From the NCBI GenBank assembly GCA_947034885.2, contig OX344749.2, positions 31,511,501 through 31,575,500 on the forward strand: DNA of 64,000 nt. The letters are read 5' to 3'. Positions within the stretch are counted from its first letter, which is position 1. The number at the start of each line of letters is the position of its first letter. Shown piece by piece: positions 35,935 to 46,074 of the stretch. The notes below the pieces were generated by a model. It was not told the origin of the DNA. It searched no databases and was given only the letters and a program-made list of their open reading frames with translations. The position numbers were made by a program, and so were the translations under genes. The DNA is from Thuidium tamariscinum (taxonomy: Eukaryota; Streptophyta; Bryopsida; Hypnales; Thuidiaceae).

Positions 35935-36520
35935 TCTACACAGAAAATTTTCACTACCCCTTGTCCATTGATGTCGGCAGTCTTCAGCATCCACCGATTG
36001 TCTTCCAACGAGGCGCAGTGCAATTCCCTCTTCAACTTCTCGGCGTATTCAAGGTAGCGGTCCCAGATCTGCTCCGAAATCAAAGTGGAATGACATTCAT
36101 GCTCTAAAGAATCGGTGACTCCCGATGTCCCACTAACCCTAGAGTTCGCTAGATCGGGGACTGCACCTGCTTCACAATCGAGGGAACAATTTCCATCTTC
36201 GGGTACCTGCATTTCAGGTACCTGCATGGCCTCACTTCGTGTACCTACATCGTTCAGGCGACGACGTTTGGAGGCTTCTCCTGAAATCGCATTCCCCAAC
36301 GGCAAAACAAAAACATCCACAGGCATGTCGCTGAAGGATTCCATTCTCTGCTGCCCTCCTCCTTATCCCAGAAGTGGAATGGCCAATCCAGCGCTTATTT
36401 CTCCTCTAAACGCAGCCTCAGTGATGCATAGGTTTCGTCTTGGGAGACCTTGACCTTGCTGTAGAAAGTTGGTTCTCCAAAATCCTCCTCCATAGTCCAC
36501 ATTTCAATCGTAGTGGCCAT
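35829..36520 (-). pseudogene. Broken 5' part of the transposase-like gene
   Basis: Three consecutive lesions separate the likely original start from the main frame. ATG at 36520 opens 41 codons (MATTIEMWTMEEDFGEPTF..) and ends at TAA 36397-36395. The same frame then continues as DWPFHFWDKEEG to about 36345. A second frame from ATG 36344 runs 171 codons through KRRRLND to FCVECCKEVGG and stops at 35829. The main frame resumes GSGKHERSN..HLVSNTHVKNWC. FCVEC and HLVSNTH form a C-x2-C..H-x4-H finger split by the frame change at the 7-C run 35912-35918. The repeat of the finger design in the main frame supports one ancestral gene. Confidence 0.55.
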
Positions 36521-36533
36521 GATTGACTTCCCT

Positions 36534-36931
36534 AAACCCTATCCCAACCCTTAAACCCTAAGGACCTCACGAACACGCCTGGAACACGCGGTTGCGAGTT
36601 TAGTTTTGAGATCTTGTACACTGGAGCAGCTTGCACTCCTGCGTTCCTCTCCCTAACCTAAACCCTAAACACTCGCCAATACTCAGTTGAAACAAACGCC
36701 AGATACTGAGATACTGGAACCCTAAAACATCAGTGAGCGAACTGCGGCTAAACCCCAGCACCCAGATCCCTCAACCCTAAACTACAAGTATCCCCACTCC
36801 CAAGTCCCACCAGCCCCAAGCAGCAGCATGATATCCACCAAATCACCGTCTAATCTTTGCTGAATTTGAACTGTGACTTCGTATCACCTACTCAAACCTG
36901 CTGCAAAAGCACGAGTCCCAAATTAGGGTTT
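36534..36931. promoter_or_regulatory. Cluster of telo-box motifs upstream of the transposase-like gene
   Basis: AAACCCTA(A/T) occurs at 36534-36542, 36553-36561 and 36660-36668, and its complement TTAGGGTTT at 36923-36931; near matches lie at about 36720 and 36773. Telo-boxes are common close to start sites of plant housekeeping and translation genes, which suggests this is, or was, a host-type promoter for the minus-strand gene starting at 36520 or 36344. Confidence 0.5.
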
Positions 36932-36959
36932 AAACCTTCGAGACAAACGATCCAAAGAT
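36886..36959 (+). repeat. 74-bp direct repeat, copy 1
   Basis: Identical to 38135-38208 except for one base (GAGTCCCA against GAGTTCCA). It contains a telo-box complement TTAGGGTTTAAACC. The copies are 1,249 bp apart. Confidence 0.9.
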
Positions 36960-38134
36960 CCAGGAATTCTCCACCAATTGCAAAGACATACAAGAATCAC
37001 AACTCGATTCTGAAACACGTAGCCAGGAACCCCACAGATGGAAATTTTGACCCATGAAAGCACTCCAATTCTGGCCTGAAAGAAACCGACCAGAATCCCA
37101 TGTCAAACTCTCTTTGACAAAGGATATATGACCTATAACCCTGTCGCCACATTCATTAAACTGGCAAGTTTTTGACAAAGCGGCACATTTCCAAGGCCCA
37201 CCTCGAACCTCAGACCTGTGTGCACTCGAATGTCACTTTTCAATTTAAAAACCACTCAATTTTAACTAACATGACCATCCTTCTGTGCAATGTGAATCTT
37301 TGAGCCTCAAAGAGTAGATCTGGAAATTCCATAAAACTTGGCATCAAGTCAAATAACCGTCTTGAGCCTCAGGCTCGATCTCAAACTCGAAGGCTACTTA
37401 CTTGAGAATGGCAACTGCAAATTGAGAAAATTTCATTCATATCATATAGAACGGTGTCAGCAAGCTTACAATGAAACAACTGTCTCCTGGAGGCAGATCA
37501 CGCCGATCCACTGATCCGAGCATGGGTCTGATTGCCACGTCCAGTTCTGAGATAGTCTTGGGGTTGCATTCCAGACTTGTCCGATATTATGCAATGCATT
37601 CACTGCAATGTTCGCACCAAGATTCATTAGAGCCTTCAAGACAAATGTGGGTTAAAAACACTACATGAGGTGCCTTGCAAGTTTAGTACGATAACTAGGT
37701 AGTAAGCACCTTAGGGCAAAAACTGCATCACCTTGCTAAATCGACCAATAACTATCGATGAATACATAGGTTGCCGAGCAATTGTTGCAAGAACTGTCTA
37801 AAGTGTGGGCTTGGGAGATCACCTCAGCGGCCAGGTTCGCCAAAGAATTGGGGGTGTCAGACTGCGATTCAAAATGATTTTGAAATCATTGTCAACAAGC
37901 TGCAGCCTATCATCCACAACAAAATCTCATCAGAAATGGGAAAATCCATGGCTGAAAACCCTAACTCCTGCTGGACCAGAAATTCATGGTCTAAAACGAC
38001 CAATTCAAAGGGTCATACTGTGAATACAATTGAATTCATTTGTAACCCAATTCTATATCACCAGAGTCCATAAAGAACATTTGATGTATTAGTCAAAAAC
38101 AGAACAAAATTGGACAAAAGAAGCTCTCCATCTG
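36960..38134. other. Upstream region of the transposase-like gene, no second gene seen
   Basis: Moderate GC, with short open frames on both strands but no recognisable domain. It may contain non-coding first exons or the promoter of the minus-strand gene. Confidence 0.35.
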
Positions 38135-38208
38135 ACCTACTCAAACCTGCTGCAAAAGCACGAGTTCCAAATTAGGGTTTAAACCTTCGAGACAAACGAT
38201 CCAAAGAT
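38135..38208 (+). repeat. 74-bp direct repeat, copy 2
   Basis: Second copy of 36886-36959 with one mismatch. It lies 65 bp left of a perfect 18-bp palindrome at 38273-38290 (CAATCTAGCGCTAGATTG). Confidence 0.9.
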
Positions 38209-38646
38209 GGACAAAAGAGAGCACGCAGCTTACTTGTGAATGACCGGCACGGAATTAGAGCTTCAACTGCTTCAATCTAGCGCTAGATTGAGAGAGAAAA
38301 ACCGGAAGAGGAAGGGCGGGGAGATGCGGTGATTGCGGGCAGCGCCTTCGTCACGGATTGCGACCACATGGGGCGATGGGGCGCAGAATGGGGCTCGAGA
38401 ATCATCAGGCAAGGTCGAAGGAAGGTCGGAGCCTTCATACAACCCTAAACCAACAAGGTCAATTCTTCAGTGCTCCATTCCTGAAAATACAATCCAGTCA
38501 TAACCGTCTCTGATCTCAAAACAGCAGCACAATACAATAGCGAGGCATCCATGTCTGGCATGCACACATCCAGAAGTAGCACATTGAACCCCTGGTGTTG
38601 CTGAAAAAAACACGCGGACTGACAGTTTCTACTAGTCGTTATATTA

Positions 38647-38709
38647 GAAAGATATGCTGGAAAGATATGCTGGAAAGATATGGTAGAAAGATATGCTAGA
38701 AAGATATGA
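38647..38709. repeat. 13-bp minisatellite, about five units
   Basis: Consecutive units GAAAGATATGCTG, with the last bases varying (GCTG, GGTA, GCTA). It marks the transition from the GC-richer region to AT-rich DNA. Nothing else was seen from 38209 to 39130 apart from the palindrome at 38273-38290. Confidence 0.85.
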
Positions 38710-39130
38710 ATTAAAAGAATATGTTGTAGATGAGCTGTAGAATATCTACAGTACTTGATGAGCTGTGGATACTAGTGTGGATACACTATAGCTGTATATG
38801 ATTAGTATTATAAATATTAATTGAACCTATTAAATTTTTTTCCTAGGATCCCATTCTTTTGCCCCTAATTTATATCTACCTAAATTCTAATGAACCATAT
38901 TTTCCTAAACCCTATATTACTTATAAAAGACATGCCACTTTTAATGTCCCCTAATTTATATGTAAATATTTTATAAATATTACCTGAGATTATTTAAATG
39001 TACCCTAAATTCCGCTGCACGTAGGTTATTAAAAAACGGGAAGTGTCCTCCCCTAGGTACTTCCTTTCTAGTAGGCACAATTTTTCCAAAAGATTCAATA
39101 TTAGACTGTAAAATTTGTAAGGTGCCTTCT

Positions 39131-39402
39131 ACATGGTCAATTTCGTTAAAATGGCGGTATTCCGAGTGCCATTTTTCCATATTCCAGTGCCATTTTGCCA
39201 TATTCCATATGCCACTTTGACAAATTTCAAGTGTCATTTTGACATATTTTGTGTACCATTTTGACATAGAGGCATAGTGGTAGAGGAAAAAAATGTGCCA
39301 TTTTAACGGAATGTTGTACCATTTTAATAGAATATCATGCCAATTTAATGGAATGTCATGCCATTTTAATGGACTATTGCCATTTTAACGAAATTGACCA
39401 TC
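39131..39402. mobile_element. Small inverted-ended element filled with TGCCATTTTRA tandem repeats
   Basis: The left end CTACATGGTCAATTTCGTTA at 39131 is the near-perfect complement of the right end, TAACGAAATTGACCATCTAC, ending at 39402. The interior is a chain of roughly 19-21-bp units. In the left half these read CCATTTTGACATATT/CCATATTCCA; in the right half, TGCCATTTTAATGGAATGT. No coding potential. It ends 43 bp before the decayed SWIM-type gene. Confidence 0.65.
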
Positions 39403-39445
39403 TACTTGCATAAATTTTTGTAATGACAAAATTTATTATGTTATA

Positions 39446-40935
39446 GGTTCAACTAACATGACTCGGGCTTGCATTCATCTAGGTAGTCATAGTCATCTAG
39501 AAGGAAATTGTTTGTGTAGGGATTCCATAGACACCGTGTGAGGACTTATTGCTCAAGAGGTTGCTAAGACCCCTACAACAAAAACATTAGCCATTGCTTT
39601 GGCTATTGGCAAGGAGTTTTTGGGCACATTCCTAGCTTGTATACAAAGGAAAGGAACCTAAAGAAATGCTTCAAGGGAGGTCATTGATGCCGTTATGGAC
39701 AAGTTTCAAGTTTTTAGTTCTTGAAATGTTAGAAACATTATTACCTTCTTCTATAGCACTAGCATAAAAAAGAAGGAGATTTATTATATACTTGCTATGA
39801 AGAAGCAAGCAAAGATTGAATACATTCACAATAGTGTGTTTTCAGGCCAAGGTCAGGAAAAAAAATATTTGTTTAAGATGCTTGTCAATCTTGTAAGGTG
39901 AATGCAACTAGAGCAAGATATTAAAAATTATTGGCTTATGTTCAATCATATAAGACATGTAAATTGTGAAGGGGTGGACCATCATTCAGATAAGGTCAAT
40001 TTTTCTCATCCTTGAGAGCAAATGAGATTTATAGAAGTCCCTCTGAAAGCAATTTTCGTACATGTCTCTTGACCAATACATCACATGAAACATGTTTTAG
40101 GGACAGATTGCAACCCTTCTGAGTAGCACAGAGCCCGCTTATATGTGAAGTTAAAAAAAATGGTCATGCCATTCACTCATAGATAGGGGTGAAGTGCAAG
40201 ATGATCATAATTAGAGGCTCCAAAGTCATTGCTACTCTGCTGTATAAGGGTCAGAAGCAAGAGTTTAAAGGAACAAGAATAGAAACAAATGAATTTATTG
40301 TTTTGCCCATATGACATCAACCATTAGATGATGGGTTTGAGGAGGTCTCATGTATTAAATTAACCACAGATTCCCAAGATTTGTCTAGTAATGATTGGTA
40401 CTACCCTAACTATAGATGAAATTATATTCTTTGAAGAAGTGGGATTCCACATTTAGGAATGACCATCCTTGTCTTTGTAACACCTATTTACATCCTCAAA
40501 ACTATTTAAGGTTATTGAACAAACTTACGGAAGACCCTCTCATGCTGACACGCTTCTATGCATTTGCATGAAAAGAGCATTTACAAGAATGAAAAGATAC
40601 CTACTAATGATCATCGAAATCAATGGGAGAGTGCTTGAAAATGTCAAAAAGTGACGGGGGCTATTCTAGTAGTGAATATCTTGCCATACTTGGGACTTGG
40701 ATGTGTCATTACACTACAATCTGACGTAGAACCTCACCACATGGTTAATCGGGTGACTCTCTCAAATTTCCTGGCTTGCACTTGCTTGTACTTTACTAGC
40801 ATAGTATCTACATCCACTAGAAAGCGAGGAAAATATATGAACTACAAACACCTATCCTATAATTTCCATTATTTATATAAGGTAGACTTCAACAAGGACA
40901 AGTTCATTCATGTTCCAAGATCAACATGGATGAGG
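39446..40935 (+). pseudogene. Decayed SWIM-type zinc-finger gene, likely mobile-element-derived
   Basis: One frame from 39446 (after a TTATAG that could be an old acceptor) stays protein-like for about 750 nt despite nine stops, six of them TGA. It reads for example TKTLAIALAIGKEFLGTF, VMDKFQVFSS*NVRNI, KKKEIYYILAMKKQAKIEYI and MQLEQDIKNYWLMFNH. After about 40198 the reading shifts frame. At 40760-40930 CTCLYFTS..RKRGKYMNYKHL resembles a SWIM finger (CxC..CxH) whose third cysteine codon is now TAC (tyrosine). SWIM fingers are typical of MULE/FAR1-like transposases. Pattern and stops show long decay without much indel damage. Confidence 0.5.
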
Positions 40936-42655
40936 TGATGAACATTCTTAATTGAGAAGGCAAGGAGGATAAAGCTAAAGGTATAATATTGTAGTATGAA
41001 TAAAGAATGGATGAATTACTCCAATATGCTATTTATTTGAGTGTTTGTGTATCCAATTAGCAACTAATACTTATTATATATTTTGCACTTTCAATTTACT
41101 TTTTATTTCTTAGATGTCTTACACGTGCAACATGTTTTCAGATAGTGTCTTTTATTTTGACCAATGTCAAAGCATGGAATAGTAAATACTTAGTTTGCGT
41201 GCAAAAGTATATTCTTAATTCTAACCCTAGAATGACTTTGAAAGGGATTTTTGTAGAGACTTGCGTGGCACCAAGACTATATTTTTAATGAATTTTTAGC
41301 CCTAAAACAACTAAGTTTTTAATAACCTAAGGTCTTTCATATCATTTATTATCTTTTTGTAATTGGAGTTATAGTTCCACACCCTCATATGGCATCTTGG
41401 TACCCAGATAAATTTGAAGTTGATCTTTTCTCTTAGCAAACCTAAATATTTTTTTCTTCAAGAGATTGAATAATAGGAGTAGATTCATTTTCCTAATGAA
41501 TAACCAATGATAGGAATGGGGCCTCTTTATTATGAACATGTAGATTCCTTCAATGACATGATTTCCAATGATAGTAGGCAAGGGATTTAGACTTTAGAAT
41601 CTAGACACCTAATGTCACATCATTCAAAATATTACACGTCATATTTTGATACTAAATTAATTTCATTTATGTGGATTAAACCCTTCAAATAACATAGATC
41701 TTGGTACTAAAACTAGTTATAGAAATTCATAGTTCTATAAAATACATATGATAATGATTATTTTTGTGAAAGTTATACAAGTTGTAGAATAAGATAGTCA
41801 ATCATATTCTAACCCATTCATTCATCCATTGTGGTAAGACAATGGCAACTTTTCCACGGTAATAGGTCCACATTTTCATGTTCAGCTATTTAAAATATTT
41901 AGATTTTTTTTAAACATTGGAAAACTTGCAACTTTTTTATAGCACATGTTTAGGCTCACAATAGGTATGCTCACAGCTCTTGAGCTCATGCTTTTAGGCT
42001 CACAATAGGTATGCTCACAGCTCTTGAGCTCATGCTTTTAGGCTCACAAACTAGCATCGTTGGATATAATCCACCTACATTACTTGCTACTATATTATAC
42101 ACTTGTTTGTTTTTGGACAAAGATTTGTCCCATATTGCAAAGATTTTAGTTGAATTAAAATCTTGTGTTTTATATTGTATTTTTAGGGCTTATATGACTT
42201 AATAGATTGAAGGTATTTATGACATGAGCAATACATATCATATTTAGAAACTATTTCAAAGAAGAATGAACTTGAGCAATTCAAATTCTAGCTTACATGA
42301 ACTTCTATTTTTCACAATATTGTAGTGTGACTTTGATAAATTGGCAACACACACCCCATTACTGTACATGTAGGTTAAATTTGGCACCCCAATACCAAAA
42401 TACTTTCATTTTGGTACTTTGACAACTAGGCAATGTAATTTGATTTTCTTGGATTTTAGTAAGTCATCCTTCCTAATTTTTTGATTTTCTTCTTTATACA
42501 CTTTCCTTCCTAATTTTTTACCATTCCTATTTGCATGCAATAATGTTTCTTTCCACTTTTCAAAGCCACCCGCTTAATGCTTTGTGATTTCGCCAATTTC
42601 TTTTCTTCCTTTGAAATATATAGACAATTAAATTTTCAATTCAAATTTGCTTTGA
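40936..42655. other. AT-rich DNA, no gene; 44-bp tandem repeat at 41951-42055
   Basis: 41951-41994 and 41995-42038 are identical 44-bp units (TAGGCTCACAATAGGTATGC..), followed by a partial third. The GCTCACAGCTC wording resembles 600-670. The rest is AT-rich without recognisable features. Confidence 0.6.
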
Positions 42656-43093
42656 TTAACCCCTAAAGGACCAATGTATAAAATTTGGCAATATAGCAAT
42701 TTTGGGTAGGTACGTGTGAGTAGAGATTTTCATATTTTGGGCCCAAATTTTAATAGAAGGTGGGGATGAGGAATATCTTTGATGTGTACTAATAATTAAG
42801 ACATTTGGAAATATGAGTGAAAAGTTATGGCCTAATATGTTATTTTTTTTATAACTGGGCAATTCGGGCAGATTGGAAAAAATCACTTTTTTCAGAAAAA
42901 AATATTTGAAATTAGTTTTTTTCATTTACATATCCATAGAAAGCTTTGAATCAATTCATTTTGATCAATGAGTCAAAAGTTATGAGGTTTTTTTGTTTGC
43001 GGGCAATTATGGATTCTCTACTCTAAAATAAACTTTGAAATCCTTTATTTACTCAATTTTCAATATTTTTCAAAAAAATAAAATCATAGGATG

Positions 43094-43445
43094 TAAGGTA
43101 GAAGCACCCATTACAGCCAGAGTTAGCAGTTTCAGCATAGTTGAAGGCATTTTTTCCTGTAAAGAATATTTTTGTAGCATTGGCAACTGAAAATCATGAA
43201 TTTTCAAAAAAAAAATTAGAATTTTTGGACAAGGCATCTAATTTCTGTGAATTTTCAAAGTAGGACTTAGTAGAGCACCTAAATCTGCAATCCTAGTAAA
43301 TCTGCGTGGATTCTCACACCAAAATCTAAAATAATCAGAGCCCCCCAATCACAACTAAAAATTCAAGGTACTAGTGGGGACACTTCGTAGGAAGCTCTAA
43401 TGTCAAACTATGGATACAGTGAAAATAATGGGTGCTTCTACCTTA
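43094..43445 (+). mobile_element. MITE, GGTAGAARCACCC family, copy 3
   Basis: 352 bp. The ends TAAGGTAGAAGCACCCATTA and its complement (AATGGGTGCTTCTACCTTA) are essentially perfect. The interior shares AGCATAGTTGAAGGCAT with the other copies. It is the best-preserved terminal structure of the family in this window and is nested in the TTAA element. Confidence 0.8.
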
Positions 43446-43571
43446 GATTGTTTATTACAACATTGCAACCATTTAGATTGGCATTTTTCAATTTCATAAA
43501 TAAACTCTTAACAATTTTGTATTTTCAATCATTTGCTACTTCTTTTTACTTACTATTTTTTTCCTATATGT

Positions 43572-44963
43572 TGTACAGTGGGGTACCAATCAAAATGTCG
43601 TTTTCGAATTCGTAGTGAGAAAATTTTTAGTAGTGCCAACTTTGAAAGCCTCCTGAGAGTTCAAAAATTGGTATTTTACCACGAAATTTTTACCAATGCA
43701 TCATCTTTAAGTTAATTATATGTATGCTAGCTTTCAAGGCCAAAACAATCACCGAAAAAAAGTTATTCAAAGTCTACCAACATGGGTAGTGGTGAGAAAC
43801 ATTTCACTACTTTCAACTTTGACACCTTCCTAAGGATTGAGTTTTTTTTTCTTTTGCCATGAAATTTTTGTCATGAAACAATCTCTATGTTTTTAATATG
43901 TTCTAAAAATTTCAAGGTAAATTTTTTTTTTAAGAAGATATTTGAAATCTCCCAACATGTGTAGTTTTGAGAAAATTTTCACAATTACCAACTTTGACAC
44001 CCTCCCAAGGGCTAAAAAATTGGTTTCTTACCATTAATTTTTTTGTGAAGTCATCTCTATGTTGATAGTATGTACTTCAAATTTCAAGTTCAAATGAATT
44101 ACCAAAAAAAAGATATACAAAATCTCCCAACATGTGTAGTTGTGAGAAAATTTTCACTATTGCCAACTTTGACACCTTCCCAAGGGTTGAAAATTTGTCT
44201 ATTTAACATGAAATTTTTTGAATAAGATCAACTTTATATTGATAATATATGTTCTGAATTTCAAGTTCAAAACACTTACCCAAAAAAAGATATTCAAAAT
44301 CTCTCAACATGTGTAGTTGTGAGGTTGAGTTTTTACATTCGTGTCAAACTTTGCTCCACAAAATAACACTATACTAAGGGCTCAAAAACTCCTCACAACT
44401 ACACATGTTGGGAGATTTTGTATATCTTTTTTTTGGTAATTCATTTGAACTTGAAATTTGGAGCACATATTATCAACATAGAGATGATTTCACAAAAAAA
44501 ATTAATGGTAAGAAACCAATTTTCAGCTCTTGGAGGGTGTCAAAGTTGGTAATTGTGAAAATTTTCTCAAAACTACACATGTTGGGAGATTTCAAATATC
44601 TTCTTAAAAAAAAATTTTACCTTGAAATTTTTAGAACATATTAAAAACATAGAGATTGTTTCATGACAAAAATTTCATGGCAAAAGAAAAAAAACTCAAT
44701 CCTTAGGAAGGTGTCAAAGTTGAAAGTAGTGAAATGTTTCTCACCACTACCCATGTTGGTAGACTTTGAATAACTTTTTTTCGGTGATTGTTTTGGCCTT
44801 GAAAGCTGGTATACATATAATTAACTTAAAGATGATGCTTTGGTAAAAATTTCGTGGTAAAATACCAATTTTTGAGCTCTCAGGAGGCTTTCAAAGTTGG
44901 CACTACTGAAATTTTTCTCACTACGAATTCGAAAACGACATTTTGATTGGTACCCCACTATAC
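43572..44963. repeat. Long near-perfect inverted repeat (hairpin) built from ~176-bp tandem units
   Basis: The left arm 43572-44149 and right arm 44392-44963 are reverse complements with few differences over about 570 bp, around a 242-bp spacer. Outer ends are GTGGGGTACCAATCAAAATG and its complement. Each arm is made of tandem units of about 176 bp marked by CCAACATG.GTAGT..TGAGAAA, starting near 43774, 43949, 44127 and (in the spacer) 44302. There is no long open frame. Transcribed, it would fold into a long double-stranded RNA. Confidence 0.9.
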
Positions 44964-45693
44964 AATTCTAAACAATTTGAAAATTTTTAGGCAAGTACCC
45001 AACTTAGCCTCAAGAATGAATTGAAAGAGGCACAAACATTTTAGACCATTTTTCATAAGATTTTTGCCTTTTGAAGTGTAGCTGCCCTATTTTCCGCAGG
45101 GTGAGAAAAATGATTTTTGAGCACTCAAATGCAAATATCTTGCAATCTACACGGTGAAAAACTCTGAAATTTTTTGCACATGTTCACAAACGAATTACTA
45201 CAAGATTCTTTGGTTACAAATCTCAAAAAATGTTTTTAAGAAAAAAATTGGTATTGGTACTAGAAATGACAGTTTTTGACCACTTTTGGAGTAAACATAG
45301 TCGAGGAACTTAAGGGGTCAAATGGATTGATTTTCTATACTTTATAAATGTATTCTTTCTTAAAATTTTCTCAAGAATAATTTCAATGTTTAGAATTTGC
45401 AACAATGAATTTTTTAGATCTTTTTAGAAATTGTTGTACAATTTTTTGTATTCATACTCATGTTCCAATTTTCTCATCCAATCTTTCCCAAATAATTTAC
45501 ATAACTAACTGACACATAAGATAGTATAAATTTAAAAACCACCTTCTTACCTCTAGATTCTTCCATTAATAGTAAGGGGGACATTGATTTTGAGTCCTCA
45601 ATGACAAGCTAAATGAACAACCTTACATTGCTTGCCTGATTGCTACATCTCTCTATGATCTAAACATCTAAAGTACACCAATGATATCATTAG

Positions 45694-46074
45694 TAAGGTA
45701 GAAACACCCATTAGTGCACCTATTCCTATTCTTGGACTCCAAATTCATCCAATTATGTTCCTAGACTTTGGTTAAGTCCTCCAAATGCCTAATGTTGATT
45801 CATTAATTAACAAATTTGAAGGACACATACTTAACTCTAATTTTGCTGATAGTTAATTTTTGTAGATTTGGGTACACCTACGTGACACTTTCAGTGGTCC
45901 AGGGAGTTGGCACTTTTAAAATCCTAGAAATTGCATTTGACATCTAAAAAATCTATTTTTTTTTTAATATTCATGATTTTCACTGACTAATACTACAACA
46001 TATTACTCTTACGAAAAGATGCCTCCAACTATGCTGAATTGCTTATATTGACGGTTTTGGGTGCTTCCACCTCA
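45694..46074 (-). mobile_element. MITE, GGTAGAARCACCC family, copy 4
   Basis: 381 bp. It begins TAAGGTAGAAACACCCATTA and ends GTTTTGGGTGCTTCCACCTCA. The orientation matches copy 2: the CTCCAACTATGCTGAATT.CTTAT block near the right end is nearly identical to that of copy 2. Confidence 0.75.

Larger units (their letters stand above)
42656..45330. mobile_element. TTAA-family element carrying nested insertions
   Basis: The left end TTAACCCCTAAAGGACCA at 42656 equals the TIR of 25945-26874 base for base. The right end at about 45302-45330 (AACTTAAGGGGTCAAAT) is a degenerate complement. 42680-43080 resembles 25990-26300, and 45116-45320 resembles 26683-26860, so this is one element pushed apart. 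Between lie a complete MITE (43094-43445) and a large hairpin (43572-44963). Confidence 0.6.

Noticed and set aside
35935..35994. Start of the large frame at 35994
   Set aside because: The codon there is GTG, not ATG. Plant nuclear genes rarely start at GTG, so 35934 is used and the region upstream is treated as frame-broken.
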